This document shows, piece after piece, positions 1-8,383 of a DNA stretch of 64,000 bases. Origin of the DNA: Streptomyces longhuiensis (lineage in GTDB: Bacteria; Actinomycetota; Actinomycetes; Streptomycetales; Streptomycetaceae); the NCBI RefSeq assembly GCF_020616555.1, contig NZ_CP085173.1, forward strand, positions 9,750,001-9,814,000. Direction: 5' to 3'. The notes under the pieces are model-generated. The model saw nothing but the letters and a program-made list of their open reading frames with translations. It was not told the DNA's origin and did no database searches. Positions within the stretch are counted from its first letter, which is position 1; the number at the start of each line of letters is the position of its first letter. Made by a program: the position numbers and the translations under genes.

Positions 1-2
1 AC

Positions 3-710
3 GACCACCTGCGGGAAGTGACCCGCAATGATGTCCTCACCTACATCAGGACACTGCATGGCCACCAGCGCCACGACCAACTCGTAGCCCTGCGCTCGCT
101 GTTCACCTGCGCCAAGCGGAACGGGCTGATCTTCCGCAACCCCACCAGCCGGATCAAGGTCGGGCAATACGAGTACGCCGTGCTGCAACCGCTCGTCCCC
201 GAGCAGGTCGATCGCTTAGTCGCGACGGCCGCCACCCCGGCGACGAGGCTCATCCTCGCCTTCGTGGCGGTCCACGCCGCCCGGGTCGCCCAGATCGCCA
301 GCCGCATGCTCGACGACGTCGACCTCGGCAACCGTCGGCTGACCATCGCCGGGCGTGTTCGACCACTTGACGATCTCACCCGGAAACTGCTGCTGGACTG
401 GCTGGAGCACCGGCGCCGCCGGTGGCCGAACACCGCGCACCTTCGCCTACTGATCAACAACCAGACCGCTGCCAAGACCAGCCGCGCCAGCAACCACTGG
501 ATCAGTGCCGCGATGCGCGGGCAGGACGCGACACGGGAGCGGCTCCGGGTTGACCGGCAGCGCGAAGAGGCCCTGACCCACGGGCCCGATCCCTTCCGCC
601 TTGCCGAGGTGTTCGGACTCGATCAGAAGACCGCGATGCGTTACGCCGACTCGGCCCGTCAGCTGCTTCTGGCCTCGCCCCGTGCGCCCTCCCGGCGGAA
701 CTGTCAGTGA
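3..710 (+). CDS. Tyrosine recombinase/integrase-like protein, left-truncated by window edge
   Basis: The reading frame is open to the first base of the window, so the start lies outside it; an internal GTG at 18 is probably not the start. The visible part has the look of the SAM-like and catalytic region of a tyrosine recombinase: a helical segment with a 'LRSLF..AKRNGLIFRNP' pattern, then 'LAFVAVHAARVAQIASR' where the first catalytic Arg region is expected, and a C-terminal 'DPFRLAEVFGLDQKTAMRYAD' stretch with a possible nucleophile Tyr. A clear HxxR box is not obvious. A similar C-terminal piece occurs at 11641-11827, and DUF6262-like and recombinase-tail relics at 43878 and 2069 suggest that recombinase transposons of the Tn554 type have passed through here. 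Function as an active recombinase is uncertain. Confidence 0.55.
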   Translation, partial: DHLREVTRNDVLTYIRTLHGHQRHDQLVALRSLFTCAKRNGLIFRNPTSRIKVGQYEYAVLQPLVPEQVDRLVATAATPATRLILAFVAVHAARVAQIASRMLDDVDLGNRRLTIAGRVRPLDDLTRKLLLDWLEHRRRRWPNTAHLRLLINNQTAAKTSRASNHWISAAMRGQDATRERLRVDRQREEALTHGPDPFRLAEVFGLDQKTAMRYADSARQLLLASPRAPSRRNCQ

Positions 711-754
711 AGCCGAATAGAGTCCAGTGACGTTCGTATCCAGTAGGAGAGGCC

Positions 755-1375
755 GTGGCTCTCGACGCCGTTGAAGCGATCCGCCAGCTTCAAGACCGGA
801 GTTCCGCCAAGCGCCGCTCGGCCGCGAAGCGACTTCGGAAACTGGGCGACTCAGATGCCGGTGCTGCCCTGCTCGAAGCCCTGAAGAATGAGGTGAGGGA
901 TTCGCGGACCTGGGAAACCCAGTACCAGATGACGATGGCGCTCGGTACGTGCGGCTCCCCGTCCGACCTTCCCTACCTGCGAGATCTCGTCCTTCAGCGC
1001 GACACTCTCCATGCGGTTCACACGGCCGGGGGCGACGCCATTGTCCGGCTGAGCTACATGGAGCACTCCCACACTGAGGCGATTCGCTGGTGCATGAGTA
1101 CCGGCAACGAGACTCTTGTGGACGGAGCGTTGCAGGCCGTGGCCATGCTCCGGCTTGCCCTGGATCAGGAAACAGTGACCGACGTCCTCGACTTCATCGA
1201 AGCTAGGTCCCCACAGGATGGGATCTACTTCTGGCCCGCTGTTGCCGCGGCCGGCTGGACGGGGCAGCGAGCGCACGACTTCCTCACCTCATGCATCTCC
1301 AGCCCCCGATCCGATGTCGCCGAAGCCGCCACGAACTCCCTTGCCGGGAACTACGGCACCCACCGACCCTTGTAA
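755..1375 (+). CDS. HEAT-repeat-like hypothetical protein (206 aa)
   Basis: GTG start at 755 with an AGGAGA ribosome site at 745-750. The protein is all-helical and Ala/Leu-rich with repeated 'KRRSAAKRLRKLGDSDAGAALLEAL' type helix pairs near residues 16-45 and further weaker pairs to the end, which is the signature of HEAT/PBS-lyase-like repeats. Such solenoids bind proteins or nucleic acid; no catalytic residues are visible. It is monocistronic, 45 bp after the recombinase gene and followed by a gap. The function is unknown. It could be a passenger of the upstream recombinase element. Confidence 0.75.
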   Translation: MALDAVEAIRQLQDRSSAKRRSAAKRLRKLGDSDAGAALLEALKNEVRDSRTWETQYQMTMALGTCGSPSDLPYLRDLVLQRDTLHAVHTAGGDAIVRLSYMEHSHTEAIRWCMSTGNETLVDGALQAVAMLRLALDQETVTDVLDFIEARSPQDGIYFWPAVAAAGWTGQRAHDFLTSCISSPRSDVAEAATNSLAGNYGTHRPL

Positions 1376-1566
1376 GCGATCCCGCACTCCGGGCTCGCCG
1401 AGCGCCGCGGTGACCTGGTCTCAGGCCGCGCCGTTCTCAACCGGCCCAAGGTGTCCCGACCAGGCGAGTTCCGCCAGGACGTCGAGTAGCTCAATGAGGC
1501 GAAGCCTGTCATCTGCGGCGATGGGCTGTCCAACGGCTTCGGGCAGGCCCGCATCGTCCCGCGGCC

Positions 1567-2052
1567 CTACTGGGAGAGCGCGTAGGTCCGGACGGGGTCG
1601 AGGTGCAGTTCGCAGGGCCCGAAGCAGTCGGCTGCGAGGGTCGCGACGGGAGTGCCGCAGGGGCAGGCCCGGTTGAGTCCTTCGTCGCCTGTCGGTCCGC
1701 AGCACCCGTTGCTGTTCTCCCAGTTGGGCAGTGGCTGAAGGCCGGCGGCATCGTCGGGGTGCACCAGCACTGTCTGCTGGCTGCCCGCCGAGATGACGAA
1801 GCCTTCTTCCCGGCAGACCAGAGGTCCACGGGACTGAGCGGGCTTCGGGTTCTCCTGATCGTGCTGCATGACGTAGGGAGGTCCCCAGGGCTCGGGATCG
1901 ATTACGTAGCGGCCCCGCGGAACGGTGGAAGGTGCCCGGCGTGTCTCCTTGTCCCGGTCACGCTCGTCGTCGAAGACGTCAGGGATGGCGGCAAGCTCGG
2001 CCAGCTCAGGCGTGATCGCGGTGCCGCACTTGGAACACAGGAAGACGGTCAT
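1567..2052 (-). CDS. Cys-rich hypothetical protein with N-terminal CxxC (161 aa)
   Basis: I chose the ATG at 2052 because an AAGGGG ribosome site sits just upstream and the protein then starts with a plausible 'MTVFLCSKCGTAIT' zinc-ribbon knuckle (CxxC, residues 6-9). A second Cys group (CC...C.C, then C..C) lies in the last 45 residues, so the two halves may form one structural zinc site. The middle contains a hydrophilic Arg/Asp-rich region and 'GRYVIDPEPWGPPYV'. The same frame stays open further upstream, but there it overlaps a recombinase relic and has no coding character. No known function; cytoplasmic by composition. Confidence 0.7.
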   Translation of the reverse strand: MTVFLCSKCGTAITPELAELAAIPDVFDDERDRDKETRRAPSTVPRGRYVIDPEPWGPPYVMQHDQENPKPAQSRGPLVCREEGFVISAGSQQTVLVHPDDAAGLQPLPNWENSNGCCGPTGDEGLNRACPCGTPVATLAADCFGPCELHLDPVRTYALSQ

Positions 2053-2068
2053 CCCCTTGTTGTAGTGC

Positions 2069-2335
2069 TCAGGACTGCCCCATCGCATCCTCGTTTCGCT
2101 GCTCGCAGTCGATGCGCGCGCCGAAACTGCGGAAATCGGGCATGCTCGGGTGGACGGTGGTGCGCCGGGTAGCGAGGTCGCACATGGCCGCAAGCTTCTG
2201 CCCGGCGGCGGCGAGGCCGGCCTCGATCGCGGCGACCTCGCCGAGCCGGCCCTGTTCCTTGGCCTCCCCCTCCCGGAGCCGGTCGAGCAGGTTCGCGTGG
2301 ATCTCCTCCAAGCGGGGCATCTGCTCGGGATCGAC
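2069..2335 (-). pseudogene. C-terminal relic of a site-specific integrase
   Basis: Only a helical tail survives: 'MPRLEEIHANLLDRL', then 'GEVAAIEAGLAAAGQKLAAM', ending about 20 bp before the Cys-rich gene. This coiled-coil tail looks like the C-terminal extension of large actinobacterial tyrosine recombinases, as far as I can recall the family. No catalytic domain is found upstream, where the frame is noncoding in character. An alternative is a genuine small coiled-coil protein starting at 2320. Confidence 0.4.
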
Positions 2336-2554
2336 CCCAGCGCTTCAGATGGTTCGGTCCGTCCGGACTGGTGTGTCCGCTCTGACTTGGCTCGGGGCGT
2401 CTCACGCGTCTCAGGTGATACTCGGGCCTTCTTGGGGTCTGTGTCCGTTCTGGATTTCTGGGCTCTGGCCGCCGTTGGGCTGTGACCCGGCGCGGTGGTG
2501 AGTGGTCCGGGTGGTTTCGCCCGGACCACTCGCGACGCCAGAGCAGCCGCCGAT

Positions 2555-3427
2555 TTACCTGGCGAGTTCAGCCGGTTCGTCTAGTCTCGTCAGCTTCCGC
2601 GGGTTTCTCACCAAGTAGATCCGGGTGACCTGCCCGTTCTCCACCACGAGGCTTACCGCCGTGGCCAGCTCGCCGTCGATCTCGATCCGGCCTGCAGGTG
2701 CGCCGTTGAGCCACACGGCCGTCGTCGCGAACGCGACCGCTTCCGCCCGGTTCGTGCGCGCGAGGACCTTCGCCACGAGCTCGACCCCGTGGATCGGAGT
2801 CAGAGCGGCGGCCGCAAGCCCGCCACCATCGGCGATCAAGACGACGTCCGGCGCCATGACGTCCACCAGCTCCTGCAGCTGCCCGGTGCGCAACGCGAGC
2901 AGGAACCGGTCCACCACGGCCTGCTGCTCCGACCTGCTCACTTGCACTCGCGGCCGCCGGGCCGCCACATGCTCGCGTGATCGCCGCGCGATCTGCCGCA
3001 CCGCGGCCGCGGACTTCCCGATGGCCTCGGCAATCTCGCCGTATGGCAGCTCGAAGACCTCGCGGAGCACGAACACGGCTCGCTCCGTCGGCCCGAGTGT
3101 TTCAAGGACGGTCAGCATCGCGATCGAGACGCTCTCCGCGAGCTCTACGTCCTCGGCGACGTCAGGGCTGGTCAGCAATGGTTCCGGCAGCCACTCGCCG
3201 ACATAGTCCTCGCGGCTGCGTGCCAGCGTCCGCAGCCGGTTGAGTGCCTGCCGTGTGACGGTCCTGACGAGGTACGCCCGCGCGTCGGTCACTCGCGACT
3301 GGTCGATCCCGGCCCATCGCAGCCAGGACTCCTGCAGTACGTCCTCCGCGTCGGCCGCGGAGCCGAGCATCTCGTAGGCGACCGTGAACAGCAGGCTGCG
3401 ATGGGCGATGAACGGGTCCTTGGTCAT
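2555..3427 (-). CDS. ECF41-type RNA polymerase sigma factor with SnoaL-like C-terminal domain (SigJ-like)
   Basis: 290 residues. Sigma region 2 spans about residues 5-75 ('AYEMLGSAADAEDVLQESWLRW' is region 2.1-2.4), and region 4 about residues 105-160 with a 'FELPYGEIAEAIGKSAAAVRQIARR' helix-turn-helix. The last ~120 residues form a SnoaL/NTF2-like fold, and two marks of the ECF41 group are present there in variant form: the linker-side 'DGGG' (in VVLIADGGG) and the C-terminal 'NPRKL' (usually NPDKL). In ECF41 proteins this domain modulates activity in place of an anti-sigma factor. The ATG at 3427 overlaps the stop of the upstream gene (ATGA), so the two are translated together. Confidence 0.92.
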   Translation of the reverse strand: MTKDPFIAHRSLLFTVAYEMLGSAADAEDVLQESWLRWAGIDQSRVTDARAYLVRTVTRQALNRLRTLARSREDYVGEWLPEPLLTSPDVAEDVELAESVSIAMLTVLETLGPTERAVFVLREVFELPYGEIAEAIGKSAAAVRQIARRSREHVAARRPRVQVSRSEQQAVVDRFLLALRTGQLQELVDVMAPDVVLIADGGGLAAAALTPIHGVELVAKVLARTNRAEAVAFATTAVWLNGAPAGRIEIDGELATAVSLVVENGQVTRIYLVRNPRKLTRLDEPAELAR

Positions 3428-4002
3428 GTGGCCGACGCTACGTCGGACGTCTCAGGACGCGCAGCCAGCGGGATCTCGCAGGTATCGGAGTAGCCCTGTG
3501 AGGTGATCCCGTGGGCCGTGTTGCACCTGGCTGCCAGGTTGGCGAAGCCGATGAACACGGTGAGCTCGACCAGCGCCGCCGGGCCGAGGCGGCCGAGCAG
3601 GGCTGCCGACAACTCATCGGTGACGGTCGTCGGTGTGTTCGTCATGGCCTCGGCGTACTCCAACACCTCCCGCTCCAACGGCGTGAACACCTCCGACTCC
3701 CGCCAGCGCGGTACCTGGCTCGCCTTGGCCAGGTCCAGGTTCTGGTTCTGTGCCGCGAAGTAGTTGATGTCGAGGCACCAGCTGCAGCCGACCTGTGCCG
3801 CGACAGCCATGTGCGCGAACGTCTTCAGGCTCGCGTCAGCCGCATCCCAGGTGCCCACTTGGGCCGCGAACTCCTGGTTGGCCTCGGCGAGCTTGGGGTT
3901 GTTCCACAGCACCTCGTTGGGCTCGGGCACGGAGCCGAGCTGCTTCATCAGGTTCTCGCGGAGCTCGGCGGGGAGCTCGGCCTTCGGAACGCGTAGCGCC
4001 AT
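3424..4002 (-). CDS. Carboxymuconolactone decarboxylase (AhpD-like) family protein
   Basis: 192 residues from the ATG at 4002, which has an AAGGAGAA ribosome site; the upstream ATG at 4035 lies almost at the predicted transcription start and is less likely. The AhpD-like fold is indicated by 'FAHMAVAAQVGCSWCLDINYFAA' (CxxC at about residues 73 and 76), the redox centre expected for peroxidase-type members. ECF41 sigma genes are known to sit beside genes of this family, to the point that the pairing is diagnostic. The stop overlaps the sigma-factor start by 4 bp. The physiological substrate is unknown. Confidence 0.9.
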   Translation of the reverse strand: MALRVPKAELPAELRENLMKQLGSVPEPNEVLWNNPKLAEANQEFAAQVGTWDAADASLKTFAHMAVAAQVGCSWCLDINYFAAQNQNLDLAKASQVPRWRESEVFTPLEREVLEYAEAMTNTPTTVTDELSAALLGRLGPAALVELTVFIGFANLAARCNTAHGITSQGYSDTCEIPLAARPETSDVASAT

Positions 4003-4038
4003 GGTGTTCTCCTTCGATGTTTGCCTGTTCGGCATGAA

Positions 4039-4065
4039 GACACCGCCGGGCCCGCGAATGTGACA
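4039..4065 (-). promoter_or_regulatory. Candidate ECF41-dependent promoter of the CMD-sigma operon
   Basis: On the minus strand TGTCACA (4065-4059) is followed after 16 bases by TGTC (4042-4039). ECF41 promoters have a TGTCACA-type -35 box and a CGTC-type -10 box about 16 bases apart, so this fits with one change in the -10. It supports autoregulation by the sigma factor encoded in the same operon. Confidence 0.6.
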
Positions 4066-4306
4066 ACAGCCCTCGCCACTGTGCAGGGACCGTCAGCACG
4101 CACAGGCCGAGTCTCGGCCGCTCTCACACGACAGTGACCGTAAGGTCATTCCTCCTCGCCGGCGCATTCGGGTCTACTGCCACGACCATGACGACCGCAA
4201 CCCGGGCCCGCTCCCGCACCGGACATACGCCATGCTCATCGGCGGGCCGCTGCACAGGCTCCTCCTGTTCTCTGCACCAGGCCTTTTCCCCCTTTGGATC
4301 ATCTGA

Positions 4307-4591
4307 TCATTGGTCTGGTGTGCTGGTGGCTGACGGCCCGTCGCACGCATCGAGCCGTTGCTGGCGGACCGGACGCCGAAGCGGGGTGGCCGCCCGTCTG
4401 CCAGCGGGGGACCTCCAGGAAGGGCCGGAGCCGAGGGTGACCGTGTTCGGGTCGGACGACCCCGAGGCGCTGCCGCTGAATGCGCCGAGCAGCGGGATGC
4501 CGGCGCCCAGGGCCGCCGTCCCGCCCAGTCCGCGCAGGACGGTGCGGCGCCCGGGGCCGTGGACGGAGGTGGCGGCGGGAGGGAGTTTCAT
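4307..4591 (-). pseudogene. N-terminal stub of a Tat/lipoprotein-type extracellular solute-binding protein
   Basis: Begins with 'MKLPPAATSVHGPGRRTVLRG', followed by a hydrophobic Gly/Ala/Leu stretch and 'SGSASGSSDPNTVTLGS', as in twin-arginine-exported sugar-binding lipoproteins of ABC importers. After about 55 residues the reading loses coding character and stops, so nearly the whole ligand-binding domain is gone. A LacI-type operator-like palindrome lies upstream (4811-4826), which fits an original sugar-uptake operon. Confidence 0.5.
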
Positions 4592-4810
4592 GACGGCTCC
4601 TGAAGGCGGCGGGAAGGATGGTTGCGTCGTCGCGGTTCACATAGTCACTCAGAACACAACACGGTCGAACGGCGGCGCTCATGAGAGTCGTTCGACTGGT
4701 CGACCGTCAAGGGTTTTGGTGCACCTTTCTCGGCGGGTGGGCGGCACGGAAGATCGGATAGATCGGCCCCGTTTCGTAGTCCGGCCGTCCGGCCTGGTCG
4801 CTTTCCTTTT

Positions 4811-4826
4811 GGGTAAGCGCTTTCCC
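4811..4826. promoter_or_regulatory. LacI-family operator-like palindrome
   Basis: GGGTAAGCGCTTTCCC is a near-perfect 16-bp palindrome centred on AAGC|GCTT with a central CG step, typical of LacI-family repressor sites in sugar operons. It lies between the divergent solute-binding stub (minus) and the GH59 gene (plus), about 245 bp upstream of the latter, so it may still control the glycosidase. No LacI-type gene is seen in the window. Confidence 0.5.
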
Positions 4827-5071
4827 CAAATGGCCATGCTTTAAGGCTAGTTGGCGCGAGTGGTGGATGAAAGTCCAAGGCCGTTCGACATTCCTCCATG
4901 GCGTCACCTGAGTCGCAGGGATAGAAATCGGCAGGGTCGAGCCCCGATGATTCGCGGCCCGACGCGGGTGCGGATCGCGTGGTCTGCGCCTCCGGCAATC
5001 CAACACAACCGAACAGTTCAGTCGGTGTCTGATAAATCGATCACGCACTCCCCATCCACCTCGGAGTCGAC

Positions 5072-7468
5072 ATGACCTGGACAAGTAAGTGGAGATCGGC
5101 GCTGTTCGCCGCGCTTGTGGCACTGCTCCTCGGTGCCGTGACGGGCTGGGGCGCACCGCGCGCCCATGCGGCCACCAGCACGGCCATCACTGTCGACGGC
5201 ACACAGCCCGGCCGCACCTTCGACGGCATCGGCGCGATCAGCGGAGGCGGCGGGAACTCGCGGTTGCTGATCGACTATCCCGAGCCGCAGCGCAGCCGGA
5301 TCCTCGACTACCTCTTCAAGCCCGGCTACGGCGCGTCCCTGCAGTTCCTCAAGCTGGAAGTGGGCGGCGACACCAACTCCACCGACGGCGCCGAGCCCAG
5401 CCACATGCACACCCGCGACAAGGTGGACTGCGACGCGGGCTACGAGTGGTGGCTCGCCGAACAGGCAAAGGCGCGCAACCCCCACATCAAGTTCCAGGCC
5501 CTGTCCTGGGGAGCACCGGGGTGGATCGGCAACGGCGACTTTTGGTCGCAGGACACGATCGACTATCTGATGTCCTGGTTCGGCTGCGCGAAGAAGCACG
5601 GCCTGACCATCGACTACGTGGGCGGCTGGAACGAGCGGGGCTCGGACGCCGACTGGTTCAAGAAGCTCAAGTCGACGCTCGTGGCGAAGGGTTACCGCAC
5701 CAAGGTCGTCGCGGACGAGAGCTTCGGCTGGGACATCGCCGACGCGATGGCCAAGGATAGAGAGCTCAAGGACGCCGTCGACGTCATCGGATCGCACTAC
5801 CCCTGCGGCTATCAGAGCGCCTTCACCTCATGCCCTTCCAGCGACGTGGCCCAGTCCCTGGACAAGCCGCTGTGGGCCAGTGAGAACGGGTCGCTCGACA
5901 CCGACGGCGGAGCCGAGGCCGTGGCCCGCGGGATCAACCGCGACTACATCGACGGCAGGATGACGGCGTTCGTCAACTGGCCGGTGATCGCCTCGCTCTA
6001 CCCGAACCTCTCCTTCTCCACGGACGGCATGTCGATCGCCAACCAGCCCTGGTCCGGCGCCTACCACATCGGAGCGACGACCTGGGTGACCGCGCACACC
6101 GCGCAGTTCACCCGGCCCGGCTGGCGCTACATCGACTCGGCGAGCGGCTATCTCGGCGCAGACCGCTCCAACGGCAGTTACGTGTCGCTGAAGTCGCGTG
6201 ACGGTGACGACTACTCCACCGTCATCGAGACGATGGACGCCACCGCTGAGCAGACCGTCAACCTCACTGTGCGGGGCGGGCTTGCGACTGCAAGGGTCCA
6301 CGTCTGGTCCACCGACGTGAAGTCGTCCGCCACAGATGACGACTTCGTCCGGGGCGCGGACATCACGCCCGTGGACGGTTCGTACTCGCTGACCCTGAAG
6401 CCCGGGCACCTCTACACCCTCACGACGACCAGAGGCCAGAGCAAGGGCACCGCGACGTCCCCGGCCGAGGCCGCGCTGAAACTGCCCTACTCCGACACCT
6501 TCGACAAGCGAGCCGCCTCGAAGAGCCCTCGCTACTTCACCGACATGAACGGGGCCTTCGAGACCACGGCGTGCGCCGGCCACCGCTCCGGCACCTGTCT
6601 GCGCCAGATGGCGCCGACCAGCCCGATCCGATGGACCGACGAGCCCTACAACGCCCCGTACACCTTCATGGGCGAGGGGTCCTGGACCAACTACACCGTC
6701 ACCGCGGACGCCCTGTTCAGCGAGAAGGGCACAGTGGAGCTCCTCGGCCGGGTCGGCCAGCAGGGCCGTAACAACAACGGCCTGAATGCCTACCACCTCC
6801 GCGTGAGCAACGACGGCACCTGGTCGATCGACAAGAGCGACACCACGTGGAAGTTCACCCGGCTCGCCGGAGGGCGCACGAGCACACTCGGCCTGAACAA
6901 GTGGCACACCGTCGCCTTCACCCTGCAGGACACCAAACTGACCGCCTCGGTCGACGGCAAGGAGCTCGGCAGCGTCACCGACTACTCGTTCAGCAGCGGC
7001 CGGGCCGGGCTCGGGGTGACGGGCTATCAGACTCAGCAGTTCGACAACTTCGCCCTCACCCCGGGCGCACCGTCGCGCCAGCACCTCGGCCCTGTCACCT
7101 CGGGCCTGACCGGCACCTGCCTGGCGGCGGAGAACGGATCCGACGCCGACGGCACCCGGGCCCTGGCAGGCACCTGCGACGGCAGCGCCGGACAGCAGTG
7201 GTGGTGGGGCAACGGCCAGCTGCGGCTGGGCAGTTCGACCGGCAGGTGCCTGGACGTCACCGGAGCGGGCACCGACAACGGCTCCCCGGCCGAACTGTGG
7301 GCGTGCAACGGCGGCGGCAACCAGCAGTGGGTGCCTCAGGCCGACGGCACGCTCCAAGGACAGGCTTCCGGGCGGTGCCTCGCGGTGCCCGGATCCGACG
7401 CGACGCAGCAGCTGGTGATCCAGGACTGCGACGGCACGGCGGCGAACCAGCGCTGGACCCTGCCGTAG
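5072..7468 (+). CDS. Secreted GH59 galactocerebrosidase-like glycosidase with C-terminal ricin-B lectin domain
   Basis: 798 residues. A signal peptide (basic start, hydrophobic 11-24, cleavage after AHA at about 33) is followed by a GH59 TIM barrel: 'DGIGAISGGGGNSRLL', 'YPEPQRSRILDYLFKP' and 'LEVGGDTNSTDGAEPSHMH' are close to galactocerebrosidase. The expected acid/base Glu is E188 (GGWNERG) and the nucleophile E271 (WASENGS). A beta-sandwich/lectin-like region covers about 480-670. The last ~125 residues form a ricin-type beta-trefoil (CBM13) with QxW repeats (QQW, NQQW, NQRW). It should release galactose from galactosides outside the cell. Transcription probably ends at the hairpin at 7505-7558. 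Confidence 0.92.
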   Translation: MTWTSKWRSALFAALVALLLGAVTGWGAPRAHAATSTAITVDGTQPGRTFDGIGAISGGGGNSRLLIDYPEPQRSRILDYLFKPGYGASLQFLKLEVGGDTNSTDGAEPSHMHTRDKVDCDAGYEWWLAEQAKARNPHIKFQALSWGAPGWIGNGDFWSQDTIDYLMSWFGCAKKHGLTIDYVGGWNERGSDADWFKKLKSTLVAKGYRTKVVADESFGWDIADAMAKDRELKDAVDVIGSHYPCGYQSAFTSCPSSDVAQSLDKPLWASENGSLDTDGGAEAVARGINRDYIDGRMTAFVNWPVIASLYPNLSFSTDGMSIANQPWSGAYHIGATTWVTAHTAQFTRPGWRYIDSASGYLGADRSNGSYVSLKSRDGDDYSTVIETMDATAEQTVNLTVRGGLATARVHVWSTDVKSSATDDDFVRGADITPVDGSYSLTLKPGHLYTLTTTRGQSKGTATSPAEAALKLPYSDTFDKRAASKSPRYFTDMNGAFETTACAGHRSGTCLRQMAPTSPIRWTDEPYNAPYTFMGEGSWTNYTVTADALFSEKGTVELLGRVGQQGRNNNGLNAYHLRVSNDGTWSIDKSDTTWKFTRLAGGRTSTLGLNKWHTVAFTLQDTKLTASVDGKELGSVTDYSFSSGRAGLGVTGYQTQQFDNFALTPGAPSRQHLGPVTSGLTGTCLAAENGSDADGTRALAGTCDGSAGQQWWWGNGQLRLGSSTGRCLDVTGAGTDNGSPAELWACNGGGNQQWVPQADGTLQGQASGRCLAVPGSDATQQLVIQDCDGTAANQRWTLP

Positions 7469-7504
7469 CGGGGCTTGGGATGTACGTCTGCGCCTGACCG
7501 GATC

Positions 7505-7558
7505 GGTGTGGTGCGACGGCGGTACGTACGTACGGTCCGGCAGTCGTCGCACCACACC
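7505..7558 (+). terminator. Strong hairpin terminator after the GH59 gene
   Basis: A 14-bp perfect inverted repeat (7505-7518 with 7545-7558, arm GGTGTGGTGCGACG) closes a 26-base loop, 36 bp after the GH59 stop. It has no long T tract, as is usual in high-GC actinomycetes. Confidence 0.8.
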
Positions 7559-7605
7559 TCACCTCACCTCACTTTCGCCGGACCACGCGTCGAAGGAGCA
7601 GACCA

Positions 7606-8044
7606 GTGATCGACAACATCAATGGTGTGAGATGCCGGGGGGCGTGCTCGCCGCCAGCCTGGCCGGTGTGGGCGCCGCGCTCGTACCCGCGGGGAGGGCC
7701 GCCGCCGAACCGGGCGCAGGGGTGCCGTTTGTGTCCGACGGCGCCGGCCAGGGCGGGCGCCGGCTGCTGAACTTCAACCATCGCATCGGCGGCTACTTCC
7801 TGTGAGTCTTCGAGGACTACGGAACCAACGACGTCTACCAGAAGTCCGGCGCCGTCGACATCGACCGCTACCCCAAGTACTGCTACCGCTGGCTCAAGTC
7901 CATGTAACCGGCACACAATACGAACCACGGCGGCCGATGGTCTTCGTCGCCAGCGCCCACAGCGCCGCCTCCGAGAAGAAGGTGCGGGTCTTCAGTAACG
8001 CCGACCGCGTCCGCCCAGTCGTCCACGTCCTCGAGGCCGGCTAA
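7606..8044 (+). pseudogene. Decayed secreted glycoside hydrolase (possibly GH2-like)
   Basis: A GTG at 7606 with an AAGGAG site begins a frame that shifts within about 30 bases into a signal-peptide-like 'VLAASLAGVGAALVPAGRAAA'. The reading meets an in-frame TGA at 7803, then continues with coding character ('FEDYGTNDVYQKSGAVDIDR', 'YPKYCYRWLKSM'), and resumes in another frame with 'VFVASAHSAASEKKVRVFSN' and ends at 8044. The 'KKVRVFSNADRV' motif recalls the C-terminal region of GH2 enzymes. It follows a GH59 gene, so the two may once have formed a glycan-degradation unit. Large internal parts are missing. Confidence 0.4.
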
Positions 8045-8383
8045 CAGCGCCCCGTCGGGAGGCCTCGGCGTCGGCGGTCGGGTGCCGGACTCCGGGAGCG
8101 GGTCGGCGCTAGCCGGCTCCGTATCTGCTGGCGGATAGGCCGGAGCGACGGCCGCGGGCTGGTCGGCGCGGGCCTGCGTGGCCCTGGGCAAGCCTTGGTG
8201 TCGGGCTCCGGCGCTGGTCGGCTGGCCCATGTGGGTGCCGTCCAGTCGCAGATATCCAGCTCCGCGGGTGTGATGGGGGTGCGGTCTGTCGACCGCCTCG
8301 ACGGCCGGCATCTGCCGCTGGAGTGCAGGCGATGCAGGGCGCGCCGGCTGTGGTGGGTGTCGGTGCTCGACGAAGGAGTCAAT

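Noticed and set aside
4134..4844. Plus-strand frame across the solute-binding stub
   Set aside because: It is opposite the stub's Tat-like start, has poor codon use and no ribosome site.
5018..7555. Long minus-strand frames opposite the GH59 gene
   Set aside because: They lack ribosome sites and have the codon-position bias expected from the shadow of a high-GC gene on the other strand.
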